A stretch of 64,000 nt of DNA, from NCBI RefSeq assembly GCF_027213715.1, contig NZ_JAPWGM010000001.1, positions 372,001 through 436,000 on the forward strand, in the 5' to 3' direction. Below, in pieces: positions 1-8,142 of the stretch (position 1 is its first letter; each line of letters opens with the position of its first letter). The translations under genes and the position numbers were made by a program. The DNA is from Pedobacter punctiformis (lineage in GTDB: Bacteria > Bacteroidota > Bacteroidia > Sphingobacteriales > Sphingobacteriaceae). The notes under the pieces were generated by a model. It saw only the letters and a program-made list of their open reading frames with translations. It searched no databases and was not told the DNA's origin.

Positions 1-1
1 A

Positions 2-433
2 GGAGATATGTATCCAAAAGGCGCCAATTTAATACATACCATTCGCCAGTTAATGAATAATGATGAAAAGTTCAGACAATTGCTTAGAGGATTGAATAAA
101 ACTTTTTACCACAAAACCGTAACCACTGCAGAAATTGAAAACTATATTGCTAAACAAAGCGGCTTAAAACTGGATAAAGTTTTTGATCAGTATTTACGCC
201 ATACCCAAATTCCGGTTTTAGAATATAAAATAAAAGCAGGCGCATTATCTTATCGCTGGCTAAGCGATGTTAAAGGTTTTGATATGCCTGTAAAAGTTAC
301 TTTAAAAAATGGAACATACGATTTAATAAAACCAACAAACGATTGGAAGACAATTAAAGTTGATGCAACCATAACCGCATCAAGCTTTAAAACTGATCCT
401 CAATTTTACATTAAATCAAAAAATGTAGAGTAA
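2..433 (+). CDS. M1 family metallopeptidase, C-terminal part (5' end outside window)
   Basis: The reading frame is already open at the first bases, so this is the last 143 residues of a longer gene. The fragment starts near MYPKGANLIHTIRQL, a region that follows the catalytic domain in gluzincin (M1) aminopeptidases, and continues through helices (NNDEKFRQLLRGL, FDQYLRHTQIP) into a short beta-rich tail (VLEYKIKAGALSYRW). In M1 enzymes the zinc motif HExxH lies upstream of this region, so it cannot be checked here. M1 enzymes remove N-terminal residues from peptides and in Bacteroidota are often exported. The internal Met at position 8 is not a credible start because it would leave only the tail domain. 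A hairpin terminator follows the stop codon. Confidence 0.7.
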   Translation, partial: GDMYPKGANLIHTIRQLMNNDEKFRQLLRGLNKTFYHKTVTTAEIENYIAKQSGLKLDKVFDQYLRHTQIPVLEYKIKAGALSYRWLSDVKGFDMPVKVTLKNGTYDLIKPTNDWKTIKVDATITASSFKTDPQFYIKSKNVE

Positions 434-459
434 AAATTAAGCCGTTAAAATCATCAGAA

Positions 460-497
460 AAGTGGGAGAAAATTTAAAGTTTCTTCCACTTTTTTTA
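460..497 (+). terminator. Rho-independent terminator after the M1 peptidase gene
   Basis: A 12-bp stem (460-471 with 480-491, one G-T wobble) closes an 8-nt loop and is followed by a run of seven T. It sits 27 nt after the stop codon. Confidence 0.75.
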
Positions 498-618
498 TTC
501 CGTTTAAAAGGTAAAAGATTATTTTTTCCGATGATGCAACTTTTTTGAAGTTCAATCGTCTTATAATTAAAGTTAATAACCCGCCCCAAAAACCTATTCG
601 GGGCATAATATCTAAACC

Positions 619-1347
619 ATGAAAAAATTATTCCCAATTTTATGTGCAGCTTTAATGCTTTCAGCAAGCTTCACCACAATAGCTTCACCTGTTAAAACCA
701 ACATTACTAAAATCTCCGACGATGAGCGTAATGTGAAAAATTTTAGTGGCGTTGCAGCAGGTGGTCCAATTACCGTTATTGTAAAATTAGGCAATACGGA
801 GAGTTTAAGATTTGAAGGTGATGCCGATGCAATATCTACTTTAGTAACTGAAGTAAAAGGTTCAGTATTAATTATTCGTCCACAAACAAGCTGGACAAGC
901 TGGTCTAAAAAATACGAAGGCAAAAAAATCATTGCTTATGTAACTGCTAAAAAAATAAGCAGTTTAACCATGAGCGGCGATGGAAGTATTTCTGTTGATG
1001 GCACAGTCAACGGTTCAGAACTAAATGCAACTTTAAGTGGTTCGGGCGAAATTAAGGTAAACGTAAATACCAATGATGTTAACGGTGTAATTAGCGGCTC
1101 AGGCAACTTAAACATCACCGGCAAAGCAGAAGAAGCCAACGTTACCATTAGTGGATCGGGCAGATTTAACGGCAAAAGCTTAACGGTTGAAGATCTTTCT
1201 ACCCGCATTAGTGGCTCCGGAACGGTTAATATTCATGCAGAACGCAAAATCGACGCTGTAATTAGTGGTTCGGGCAATGTAAATTATACTGGTAATGCTG
1301 AGGTTGATAAAACTGTAGTCGGATCAGGAAGAGTTCGTAAAAACTAA
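619..1347 (+). CDS. Secreted GIN-domain protein (DUF2807, auto-transporter head-like)
   Basis: The 242-residue product starts with a signal peptide (MKKLFPILCAALMLSASF, then a TTIAS-like cleavage region). The rest has the 'head GIN domain' pattern: about five copies of (I/L)SGSG spaced 18-22 residues apart in the second half (for example ATLSGSGEI, VISGSGNLN, TISGSGRFN, RISGSGTVN, VISGSGNVN). This fits a right-handed beta-solenoid. The family is abundant in Bacteroidota, is exported to the envelope, and has no settled function; putative adhesion or anti-sigma-linked roles are speculative. It appears to be a single-gene unit with its own terminator. A GC-rich 5-bp hairpin (583-604) lies just before the ATG. 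Confidence 0.85.
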   Translation: MKKLFPILCAALMLSASFTTIASPVKTNITKISDDERNVKNFSGVAAGGPITVIVKLGNTESLRFEGDADAISTLVTEVKGSVLIIRPQTSWTSWSKKYEGKKIIAYVTAKKISSLTMSGDGSISVDGTVNGSELNATLSGSGEIKVNVNTNDVNGVISGSGNLNITGKAEEANVTISGSGRFNGKSLTVEDLSTRISGSGTVNIHAERKIDAVISGSGNVNYTGNAEVDKTVVGSGRVRKN

Positions 1348-1371
1348 TAAAATATAAACAAATTAATCATT

Positions 1372-1404
1372 AGCGCTTGTGGTTTCACTGCAAGCGCTTT
1401 TTTT
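1372..1404 (+). terminator. Rho-independent terminator after the GIN-domain gene
   Basis: A perfect 8-bp stem (AGCGCTTG at 1372-1379, CAAGCGCT at 1391-1398) is followed by a T-run to 1404. Confidence 0.85.
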
Positions 1405-1421
1405 ATGTTGATTTTTCAAAA

Positions 1422-1455
1422 TTTGATTAACGATTACCATAAAAGCATTAATTTG
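1422..1455 (+). promoter_or_regulatory. Candidate Bacteroidota-type promoter of the DinB gene
   Basis: TTTG at 1422-1425 and TAATTTG at 1449-1455 are separated by 23 nt, close to the TTG-N17-23-TAnnTTTG pattern known for Bacteroidota; the -7 box is one base short. It ends 5 nt before the start codon, so the message would have almost no leader. Confidence 0.45.
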
Positions 1456-1460
1456 CATAT

Positions 1461-1907
1461 ATGCTAACGGAAGCATTAAAATCACTGTTTAACAGAGACC
1501 TGAATAAGCTCAAATTTGAAATAGAATCTTATAAAACGGAACCAAATCTGTGGGTAATTGATAAAAGCATCCTAAATCCAGCCGGAAATCTCTGTCTGCA
1601 TTTGGTTGGCAACCTGAACACTTACATTGGTGCAATACTTGGAAATACAGGTTATATCCGAAACCGGGAATTAGAGTTTTCCTTAAAAAATATTCCAAAG
1701 GCAGAACTTGTACAGAAAATCGAGGAAACCATTTCAGTTGTAAATAAAACACTTAAAGGTTTAAGCGACGAAGACCTTGCGGCTGAATATCCACTGTTGG
1801 TTTTCGAAGAAAAAACGTCTTCAGAATTTTTTCTTGTTCATTTAACTACGCATTTAGCTTATCATTTAGGGCAGATTAATTACCACAGACGTTTGCTGGA
1901 CATATAA
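1461..1907 (+). CDS. DinB-like/DUF1572 family protein
   Basis: The 148-residue soluble protein matches the DinB four-helix-bundle superfamily. An early His sits in LCLHLVGNLNTYIGAIL, and two late His residues sit in HLTTHLAYHLGQINYHRR. In the family three His residues at such positions bind a divalent metal. Some members (bacillithiol and mycothiol transferases) conjugate thiols, but most Bacteroidota members are uncharacterised, so no substrate is given. A likely promoter ends 5 nt before the ATG. The gene stands alone and converges on a minus-strand gene across a hairpin. Confidence 0.8.
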   Translation: MLTEALKSLFNRDLNKLKFEIESYKTEPNLWVIDKSILNPAGNLCLHLVGNLNTYIGAILGNTGYIRNRELEFSLKNIPKAELVQKIEETISVVNKTLKGLSDEDLAAEYPLLVFEEKTSSEFFLVHLTTHLAYHLGQINYHRRLLDI

Positions 1908-1965
1908 GAAGAGAGCGGTTTTTCCATAAACCCACCATGGTGACAAGCATCATTTATGGAATAAT

Positions 1966-1998
1966 TCACCGGATACAACAGGAATGTTGTTCCGGTGA
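1966..1998. terminator. Hairpin between convergent genes, probable bidirectional terminator
   Basis: An almost complete 14-bp stem (8 bp, a one-base bulge at 1974, then 6 bp) closes a GGAA tetraloop. T-tracts on either side are weak, so termination strength is uncertain. Confidence 0.5.
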
Positions 1999-2008
1999 GC
2001 TTATGATT

Positions 2009-2899
2009 TTAAAACTGAACGCCTATTGCGAAAAAGTTTTCGATGTAATTAATTTTCTGACTCGCTTTATCCGAATCATCATGACCTGTAGTGTGCACTG
2101 TTTTTAAATTAGTAGCACCCAGCTTAGTCGTATTTTGGAAATAAACATGTTTCCATGGGTAGAACTTTAAACCCGCTTCAACAGAAAAGCCATAACCGGC
2201 CACATTCCAGTTATTGTTTCGGCCAAGCTGAAATAATCTTACGTCAGAACGTGGTACCATCATACCAAATCCAACACCTGTTTCCAATGTTAACGATGTG
2301 TTTCCAGAAGGCGCTACCCAAATGTCATCATATCTTGCAATCTCAATATTTGCATAGTTAAAGCCATCCGTATGCTCATAAGTGAGCATACTTTCTTTAA
2401 CATTTATTTTTTCGCCATTGTAATTCCCTGCCAAAGCGCCTGTCGGAACATTATCTACCGTAATGTTTGGCCCGATATGCCCAGTAATTGCTACGGTTTG
2501 AGGAATATCCATTACATATTTCATGTGGTCCCAACCAATCGATACGCTATAATTATCTTTAATAAAATAACCCACACGAATATTATATTGAGGGACAGAA
2601 ATAAGTGACGGATTTAAATAACTCCAGTCTAATTTCGATTGCCTGTCATGCGCAACTACATCTTTTAAAGTGAAGTCGTAATTTGGTCCCGTAAATCTGA
2701 TATCACTTTTGTCATACCAGGAATGGTTATATCCCCAGTGGAAGAAAAAATTACCTTTACGGGAAAAATTTCTTTTATGTTCAGGGTTGAATAAGCTTTT
2801 TGAAGCCGGAGTATTTTCTGTTGAAGAAGTCTTTATTTCCTGGGCCTGCATCCGCCTGCCAAATAAGAGTGCGATAAATAAAATGGAAAATCGTTTCAT
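2009..2899 (-). CDS. Outer-membrane beta-barrel protein of unknown function
   Basis: The protein begins with a signal peptide (MKRFSILFIALLFGRRMQAQ, cleavage after the last AQ). A Met ten codons upstream (2929) is possible, but the inner Met gives a normal n-region/h-region layout. The mature chain alternates polar and aromatic residues (WGYNHSWYDKSDIRF, RVGYFIKDNYSVSIGWDHMKYV) and ends in a strand closing with Phe (FFAIGVQF), typical of outer-membrane barrels. Recurrent text such as ALAGNYNGEKINV and GVGFGMMVP fits strands and turns. I do not recognise a named family, and no enzyme motif is visible. A second envelope protein gene lies upstream on the same strand 87 nt away. Confidence 0.65.
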   Translation of the reverse strand: MKRFSILFIALLFGRRMQAQEIKTSSTENTPASKSLFNPEHKRNFSRKGNFFFHWGYNHSWYDKSDIRFTGPNYDFTLKDVVAHDRQSKLDWSYLNPSLISVPQYNIRVGYFIKDNYSVSIGWDHMKYVMDIPQTVAITGHIGPNITVDNVPTGALAGNYNGEKINVKESMLTYEHTDGFNYANIEIARYDDIWVAPSGNTSLTLETGVGFGMMVPRSDVRLFQLGRNNNWNVAGYGFSVEAGLKFYPWKHVYFQNTTKLGATNLKTVHTTGHDDSDKASQKINYIENFFAIGVQF

Positions 2900-2985
2900 T
2901 GCCGCAAATTGAGCAAAAAGCAATTTCATTTACAACACATTTAACAATTTGTATATCTCACTCTACAAAAAATGACTTTAAAACA

Positions 2986-3690
2986 TTAAAACCTCGTATA
3001 AAGCGCAAGCTGAATTACATTATTTATTGTATTATGCTGCGCACCATGAGCGGCTTGATTTAAATACCCCACCTCGACATCTACCTTTTTAGAAAAACGA
3101 TAACCTGTGGCCAGATACAACCTGTTCTGATCAAAAAAGCTATTATTTATCTGATCCTTATTTTGAATGTTTAAGAAAACCTCATTCTGTAAGGCTACAA
3201 AGGGCCCTTTTGTAAAAGTTGGCTGTGATTTTTGTAAAGGCTGTATCAGTCTGAAAAAATAACGGAACCGCTGGGCAAAAACATCTTCGCCGGTTCTTTC
3301 TATAAAACGCTGCTCCACCCTAACCCTGTGGCTGGCAAAAATTGATTTTAATTTATGGGTATAAATGTATTGCTCAAAAATCCGGTGTTCATTTAAGGTT
3401 GTGTTTTCTAAACCATCTACCCTGTTTTGCGTGGTTTGCCACAAATATCCTAAGGTAACATTATGTTTATCGTTGATAAAATAAGTAAGTCCGGGCCTTA
3501 CCAGCGTGTTGCGTAAATAATCCCAATGATCGGCAGAACGCAATTGCAAATCGAATTGCAAACCCCAATGTTTGTTAAACCTGGTATTGTTAAGGTACAT
3601 AAACCAGCCTGTATTTTGATATTGCGTTTGCGCAGACAATTTGCCCAATGCTAAAAACAGCATTATAGCACTAAAAAGTACTTTTCTCAT
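2986..3690 (-). CDS. DUF2490 family outer-membrane protein
   Basis: This 234-residue protein has a signal peptide (MRKVLFSAIMLFLALGKLSAQ) and the strand-rich body of DUF2490 proteins: GWFMYLNNTRFNKHWGLQFD, then RNTLVRPGLTYFINDKHNVT, HRVRVEQRF and RYFFRLIQPL, ending in the outer-membrane-type strand VIQLALYTRF. The family is predicted to form a small beta-barrel in Bacteroidota outer membranes; function is unknown. It is divergent from fabV across 273 nt. I place it in DUF2490 from overall pattern and length, not from a search. Confidence 0.75.
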   Translation of the reverse strand: MRKVLFSAIMLFLALGKLSAQTQYQNTGWFMYLNNTRFNKHWGLQFDLQLRSADHWDYLRNTLVRPGLTYFINDKHNVTLGYLWQTTQNRVDGLENTTLNEHRIFEQYIYTHKLKSIFASHRVRVEQRFIERTGEDVFAQRFRYFFRLIQPLQKSQPTFTKGPFVALQNEVFLNIQNKDQINNSFFDQNRLYLATGYRFSKKVDVEVGYLNQAAHGAQHNTINNVIQLALYTRF

Positions 3691-3904
3691 GATTAGATTA
3701 ATTCCGGTTAAATCTGTGTGCCGCTAAAATAATATAAATTGAATAACCAGGCAATTAACACGGCATTAATTCACCAGCCCGATTTCCATTCCACATGGAT
3801 ATTAGTGTTTTAAACATGCTAAAACCTGTAATATTTAAATTTCATTTAGCCATAAACAATTAAAAATTTATCTTCGTTAAAGATTTGGCTATTTTAAGGG
3901 TTTA

Positions 3905-3919
3905 AAATCCGTAGGATTT
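3905..3919 (+). promoter_or_regulatory. Palindrome overlapping a possible fabV promoter
   Basis: AAATCC-GTA-GGATTT is a perfect 6-bp inverted repeat. It overlaps TAGGATTTG (3912-3920), a loose -7 match, with TTTG at 3884-3887 about 24 nt upstream. The arrangement is what an operator would look like, but no regulator is visible nearby. Confidence 0.3.
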
Positions 3920-3963
3920 GCCTTAATTTTTAAAAATTACAAACATAAAAATCAAATAATAAG

Positions 3964-5157
3964 ATGATTATTGAACCAAGAATGAGGGGCTTTATCTGTT
4001 TAACTTCGCATCCTGATGGTTGCGCACAAAACGTAAAGAACCAAATTGAGTATGTAAAATCTAAAGGTGCAATTAACGGCCCTAAAAAAGTATTGGTAAT
4101 TGGTGCGTCAACCGGTTTTGGTTTAGCATCAAGAATTACCGCTGCTTTCGGTTCTGATGCAGCTACTATTGGTGTTTTCTTCGAAAAAGCGCCTTCTGAA
4201 GGTAAAACAGCATCACCTGGATGGTACAATAGTGCTGCTTTCGAAAAAGAAGCACATGCTGCTGGTTTATATGCAAAAAGCATTAATGGAGATGCTTTCT
4301 CAAAAGAAATTAAAGAAAAAACCCTGGCATTAATTAAAACTGATTTAGGTCAGGTTGATTTAATCATTTATAGCTTAGCCTCACCGGTTAGGAAACACCC
4401 GGATACAGAATTTCTGCACCGCTCAGTGTTAAAACCTATTGGTGCCCCATTCAGCAATAAAACAGTAGATTTCCACACCGGAAACGTTTCTACAGTTACC
4501 ATTGAGCCGGCTAACGAAGAAGACATTGCCAATACAGTTGCTGTTATGGGTGGCGAAGACTGGGCCATGTGGATTGACGCTTTAAAAGCTGAAAATTTAC
4601 TGGCAAATGGAGCCACAACCGTAGCTTATTCATACATCGGCCCTGCTTTAACAGAAGCTGTTTACCGCAAAGGTACAATCGGTCGTGCTAAAGACGATTT
4701 GGAAGCTACTGCATTTAAAATTGGCGATCAATTAAAAGACATTAACGGACAAGCTTACGTTTCTGTAAATAAAGCCCTGGTTACTCAGGCAAGTTCTGCA
4801 ATTCCGGTTATTCCTTTATACATTTCGTTATTATACAAAGTAATGAAAGCAGAAGGCATTCACGAAGGTACGATAGAGCAAATTCAGCGCTTATATGCCG
4901 ATCGTTTATATACAGGGAAGCCTATTCCTACCGATGATAAAGGCAGAATTAGAATTGACGATTGGGAAATGCGTGAAGATGTACAGGCTCAGGTGGCTAA
5001 ACTTTGGGAAGAAGCAACAACTGAAACCTTACCAACTATTGGCGATTTACCAGGCTACAGATCTGATTTTTTAAGCCTGTTCGGTTTCGAAATTGATCAA
5101 GTTGACTATCAGAAAGATACTAATGAAATGGTAGAAATAGAAGGATTAGTATCTTAA
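3964..5157 (+). CDS. fabV: Enoyl-[acyl-carrier-protein] reductase FabV (trans-2-enoyl-CoA reductase type)
   Basis: FabV reduces trans-2-enoyl-ACP (or CoA) with NADH at the last step of the fatty-acid elongation cycle. The 397-residue length is normal for the family and much longer than FabI. The N-terminus (MIIEPRMRGFICLTSHPDGC) is diagnostic. The cofactor loop GASTGFGLASR lies at about 48-58, and the catalytic Tyr-x8-Lys pair is intact (Y234 in VYRKG, K243). FabV enzymes are known to be much less triclosan-sensitive than FabI; resistance in this organism is only inferred. The gene is monocistronic, with a palindromic element upstream and a terminator downstream. Confidence 0.95.
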   Translation: MIIEPRMRGFICLTSHPDGCAQNVKNQIEYVKSKGAINGPKKVLVIGASTGFGLASRITAAFGSDAATIGVFFEKAPSEGKTASPGWYNSAAFEKEAHAAGLYAKSINGDAFSKEIKEKTLALIKTDLGQVDLIIYSLASPVRKHPDTEFLHRSVLKPIGAPFSNKTVDFHTGNVSTVTIEPANEEDIANTVAVMGGEDWAMWIDALKAENLLANGATTVAYSYIGPALTEAVYRKGTIGRAKDDLEATAFKIGDQLKDINGQAYVSVNKALVTQASSAIPVIPLYISLLYKVMKAEGIHEGTIEQIQRLYADRLYTGKPIPTDDKGRIRIDDWEMREDVQAQVAKLWEEATTETLPTIGDLPGYRSDFLSLFGFEIDQVDYQKDTNEMVEIEGLVS

Positions 5158-5230
5158 AATAAACATCCGGTTGCCTGGTTGCGCTATTGCAATCATAGTA
5201 ATTTGAATGTTTTTTTTCGATAAAAACATA

Positions 5231-5259
5231 ATGGCTGGCGTTTCGTCAGCCATTTTTTT
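5231..5259 (+). terminator. Rho-independent terminator of fabV
   Basis: ATGGCTG (5231-5237) pairs with CAGCCAT (5247-5253), extended inward by a G-T and two G-C pairs around a TTT loop, and is followed by a T-run to 5259. The next start codon is only 14 nt further on. Confidence 0.85.
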
Positions 5260-5273
5260 ATTAATTTACCTCC

Positions 5274-5807
5274 ATGAATTTCGAGCTACAACCCGTATTG
5301 GAAAATGAATTAATAAAAATGGTTCCCTTGAAGGAAACTGATTTTGAAGTTTTATACCAGGTTGCTTCTGATCCTTTGGTTTGGGAACAACATCCAAACA
5401 AAAACCGCTATCAAAGAGAAGTTTTCCAAAATTTTTTTAAAGGCGCTATGGAGTCTAATGGCGCTTTTCTTGTCCTGGAAAAAGCAACGGGAAATGTAGT
5501 AGGCAGCTCAAGATACTACGAGCTTGACGAAGAAAATAAATCTGTAGCGGTTGGTTATACTTTTATTGGCCGCGATTACTGGGGCAATGGCCACAATAAA
5601 GCTATGAAAAAACTCATGTTTGACCATGCTTTTCTTTTTGCAGACAAAATCATTTTACACATCGGTGCACAAAATTTTCGTTCGCAAAAAGCAACTGAAA
5701 AATTAGGAGCGATTAAGGTTGCTGAACAGGAAATTGCCTATTATGGCGAACCTACGAAATGGAATTTTATATACGAGATTAAAAAAGAAGACTGGCAAAA
5801 AAGATAA
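5274..5807 (+). CDS. GNAT family N-acetyltransferase (RimJ/RimL-like)
   Basis: This 177-residue protein has the GNAT fold layout: an opening strand-helix (LIKMVPLKETDFEVLYQVAS), a central strand ending in GYTFIGRDYWGNGHNKAMKK, where RDYWGNGHNKA is the acetyl-CoA pyrophosphate loop, and a closing IGAQNFRSQKATEKLGA segment typical of the RimJ/RimL subgroup (N-S-x2-A-x4-G in the family; here NFRSQKATEKLG). Members acetylate amines of proteins or small molecules, and the acceptor cannot be deduced. It starts right after the fabV terminator, so it probably has its own promoter within that spacer. Confidence 0.85.
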   Translation: MNFELQPVLENELIKMVPLKETDFEVLYQVASDPLVWEQHPNKNRYQREVFQNFFKGAMESNGAFLVLEKATGNVVGSSRYYELDEENKSVAVGYTFIGRDYWGNGHNKAMKKLMFDHAFLFADKIILHIGAQNFRSQKATEKLGAIKVAEQEIAYYGEPTKWNFIYEIKKEDWQKR

Positions 5808-5964
5808 AGTCCATTTTTCTTAATGTGAAGTTCTTTAGCTTAAACCGTCATACTGTACACTTTACCTCCTGATTAAAAATTTGAATCTGCAGTTCGTCCA
5901 TCAGGTTTAATTTACAGCGGTTTACATGCCCAGGAATAAAATCGTGATTGTAATTTAGTATTGT

Positions 5965-5972
5965 TATATTTG
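5965..5972 (+). promoter_or_regulatory. -7 box (TATATTTG) upstream of the cold-shock-domain gene
   Basis: Exact match to TAnnTTTG, 50 nt before the start codon. A TTG at 5948-5950 is only 14 nt away, shorter than usual, so the -33 element is uncertain. Confidence 0.4.
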
Positions 5973-6022
5973 TACAAATCCCGGATATTTCATTCCCGGA
6001 TCACAAAACAATTAAATAAAAT

Positions 6023-6475
6023 ATGGCTAAATCTCAGGCAACGTACAGTAAAAAAGAGAACGAAAAGAAAAGATTAAAAAAGAAAAACGACAAACAGGAA
6101 AAAAAAGAAGAACGTCAGGCAAATGCTAAAAAAGGCTTGAAGTTAGAAGACATGATGGCTTACGTTGATGAGAATGGTAACATTTCATCTACTCCACCAG
6201 ATCCAAAGAAAAAGAAAATCATTAATACAGAAGATATCCAGATCGGTATTTCAAGACAGGAAGATATTATTGATGAAAACCCTGTTAAAAAAGGAACAGT
6301 TACGTTCTTTAATGATAGTAAAGGTTATGGCTTTATTAAAAATACTGAAACACAAGACAGTATTTTTGTACACGCTAATGGTTTAACCATGCAAATTAAA
6401 GAAGGTGATAAAGTGAGTTTCGAAGTAGAAATGGGTCAGAAAGGACCAACCGCTGTTAAGGTTGCTAAAATTTAA
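6023..6475 (+). CDS. Cold-shock-domain protein with a lysine-rich N-terminal extension
   Basis: The last 65 residues form a cold-shock domain (KKGTVTFFNDSKGYGFI, then IFVHANGL), with RNP1 (KGYGFI) and RNP2 (IFVHA) motifs intact for single-stranded RNA or DNA binding. The first 50 residues are extremely Lys/Glu-rich (KKENEKKRLKKKNDKQEKK) and probably disordered or helical; a short linker (LEDMMAYVDENGNISS) joins the two. Compared with a plain 65-70-residue Csp the protein is twice as long, a layout common in Bacteroidota. Its role is likely RNA chaperoning or translation tuning, which is inference. It appears monocistronic. Confidence 0.88.
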   Translation: MAKSQATYSKKENEKKRLKKKNDKQEKKEERQANAKKGLKLEDMMAYVDENGNISSTPPDPKKKKIINTEDIQIGISRQEDIIDENPVKKGTVTFFNDSKGYGFIKNTETQDSIFVHANGLTMQIKEGDKVSFEVEMGQKGPTAVKVAKI

Positions 6476-6924
6476 TCTTTAAGTTTTACGCTCTGGTTTT
6501 AAGGCTAAAGCCTCAAAACGTCCAAATTATTGCAGAATATTCTGCTGCGCCAGGTTTTATAATCATTTATAATTCCGTCTATTTAAGCATAAAACCTTGC
6601 GCATAATTTTTTCTCTCAAGGGAAATTATCCATTAAAAAAACATTTACTTTTATTTATATACGGTTAAAGTTTCAGGTTTTACCTAACTTTAATTAGTGT
6701 TATTAATTAATAAATCAGGTAAGACAATATTCTTTTTAGACTGAGCGGGCATTTATAAAACAGGCAGAACTTTAAATAAAAGGAGATTTTTAATGCGATA
6801 TTACTCCCTGACTATTAAGACAATACACCGGACCCGGAAAATAAAATAAAAAATAATCTGCCTTCAGTGTGGAATTGGTATGGTTTTTACATCATTAAGA
6901 AAACACACAAAGAAAATTAGTTAT
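6476..6924 (+). other. 449-nt spacer without a clear gene
   Basis: AT-rich spacer between the cold-shock-domain and SIMPL genes. It holds one small interrupted hairpin (6496-6505 with 6510-6519, loop TAAA, no T-run) and one possible 18-codon reading frame at 6793. Nothing else is recognisable. Confidence 0.5.
6793..6849 (+). CDS. Possible 18-residue peptide (doubtful)
   Basis: An unusually good Shine-Dalgarno sequence (AAAAGGAG at 6778-6785) sits 7 nt before an ATG that opens an 18-codon frame, MRYYSLTIKTIHRTRKIK. The peptide is basic, with six Lys/Arg. In an organism with weak Shine-Dalgarno use this is the only reason to list it. It could equally be part of the 5' leader of the SIMPL gene that follows 75 nt later. 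Confidence 0.15.
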   Translation: MRYYSLTIKTIHRTRKIK

Positions 6925-7626
6925 ATGAAAAAGTTATTAATATTTGCATCAATTGCATTTTTTGGCTTAACAACTGCCATGGCTCAACAAGTAGATTTAC
7001 GTAGAAAAATTAATGTTAGCGGTTCCGCTGAAACTGAGGTTACACCTGATATCATCTACATCAGCATTTCGTTAAAGGAATATTTAAAGGACGGTAACAG
7101 CAAGAAAAAAGTTGAAATTACTACTTTAGAAAATCAATTATTTACTGCCGTACAAAAAGCAGGTATTGCCAAAGAAAACTTAACAGTAAGCAATTTAAAC
7201 AGCTGGAATTACGAAACTGAAAAGAAAAAGAATCCAGACTTTTTAGCAAGCAAACAATATCGTTTAAAAGTAAGCGACTTAAACAAGTTTAACGATATTA
7301 TTGGTTCAATTGATCCTAAAGGAATTTCAAATACCAATATCGAAAGCTACGATTATTCTAAAATCGAAAGTTTAAAAAAGGATTTAAAGATTAAAGCTTT
7401 ACTATCCGCAAAAGAAAAAGCGGCTTACATGGTTGAGGCGCTAGGAGATAAACTAGGTAGTGTAATCGAGATTCAGGATGGTGGCGACAATGTAATACAA
7501 CCTGTTTACAGAAATTACACGATGAAATCGGCAATGGCTGACGGAGCTGCTGAATCTGCCCCTGAAATTGATTTTAAAAAGATTAAATTAAACTTCACTG
7601 TAAACGCAGTTTTCGAGATTAAGTAA
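6925..7626 (+). CDS. SIMPL domain (DUF541) periplasmic/secreted protein
   Basis: From the chosen ATG the protein has a clean signal peptide (MKKLLIFASIAFFGLTTAMA before QQ); an earlier in-frame ATG at 6880 would put 15 charged residues in front of it, so it is less likely. The mature part opens with INVSGSAETEVTPDIIYISI, a hallmark of SIMPL/DUF541 (BP26/OMP28) proteins, followed by LENQLFTAVQKAGIAKENLT and the late AKEKAAYMVEALGDKLGSV segment. Family members can assemble ring-like periplasmic structures; their function is not settled. It has its own terminator. Confidence 0.88.
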   Translation: MKKLLIFASIAFFGLTTAMAQQVDLRRKINVSGSAETEVTPDIIYISISLKEYLKDGNSKKKVEITTLENQLFTAVQKAGIAKENLTVSNLNSWNYETEKKKNPDFLASKQYRLKVSDLNKFNDIIGSIDPKGISNTNIESYDYSKIESLKKDLKIKALLSAKEKAAYMVEALGDKLGSVIEIQDGGDNVIQPVYRNYTMKSAMADGAAESAPEIDFKKIKLNFTVNAVFEIK

Positions 7627-7654
7627 TCATCTAATATTTAATTACAATTATTTT

Positions 7655-7686
7655 AAAACCTACCACAACATTTTGGTAGGTTTTTT
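7655..7686 (+). terminator. Rho-independent terminator after the SIMPL gene
   Basis: A perfect 10-bp stem (AAAACCTACC at 7655-7664 with GGTAGGTTTT at 7675-7684) continues into TT. Confidence 0.9.
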
Positions 7687-7722
7687 GTTATGAAATCATC
7701 AGAACACTAAATTTTAAATATT

Positions 7723-8037
7723 ATGAAAAAATTCATTTACACTTTAGCTTTAATTTTCAGCTTAGGACTTAGTTTTAATGCTGCACAAGCTGCTGACAAA
7801 CCAGCAAAAAATCCTACTGAGTTAACGGCTGAACAAACGGTTCAATTGGAAAAAATCAAAAGCCGTGTTGAAGAAATCAGAGACATGGATAAATCTAATT
7901 TAACTAAAGCAGAACGTAAAGCGTTGCGTAAAGAGTTAAGAGAGATGAAAAATCAAGCCCGTGCAATCTCCGGAGGTGTTTATCTTTCAGTTGGTGCAAT
8001 TATCATCATCATTTTACTGCTTATTTTGATCCTATAA
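7723..8037 (+). CDS. Small envelope protein with signal peptide and C-terminal membrane anchor
   Basis: The 104-residue product has three parts: a signal peptide (MKKFIYTLALIFSLGLSF, cleavage near AQAAD), a charged helical stretch of about 55 residues (EKIKSRVEEIRDMDKSNL, KAERKALRKELREMK), and a terminal hydrophobic segment of about 18 residues (GAIIIIILLLILIL) at the extreme C-terminus. The topology predicts a periplasmic coiled helix anchored by its tail. I do not recognise a named family, though similar small proteins are common in Bacteroidota. It lies between two strong terminators, so it is transcribed alone. Confidence 0.7.
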   Translation: MKKFIYTLALIFSLGLSFNAAQAADKPAKNPTELTAEQTVQLEKIKSRVEEIRDMDKSNLTKAERKALRKELREMKNQARAISGGVYLSVGAIIIIILLLILIL

Positions 8038-8068
8038 TCTATTTTAGAAAACATCACATTTCTCTAAT

Positions 8069-8106
8069 AAAAAAAGCTTCACAATTTAAATTGTGAAGCT
8101 TTTTTT
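8069..8106. terminator. Bidirectional terminator between the small envelope gene and serS
   Basis: A perfect 24-nt palindrome (8076-8099) is flanked by seven A on the left and seven T on the right, so it reads as a terminator on both strands. It serves the plus-strand gene ending at 8037 and serS ending at 8143. Confidence 0.93.
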
Positions 8107-8142
8107 ATTTTGGCCCCTGAGCCAAAACGATTGAGTTGAAAC

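Noticed and set aside
936..1208. Open frame on the minus strand across the GIN repeats
   Set aside because: It mirrors the SGSG repeat codons and has no start context, signal or conserved pattern. The plus-strand gene explains it.
960..1330. CRISPR-like regular repetition
   Set aside because: Short repeats at about 60-nt spacing are the codons of SGSG motifs inside a protein gene. They are not identical and have no independent spacers.
3797..3865. 22-codon frame upstream of fabV
   Set aside because: No ribosome-binding signal and no distinct composition; within chance for AT-rich spacer.
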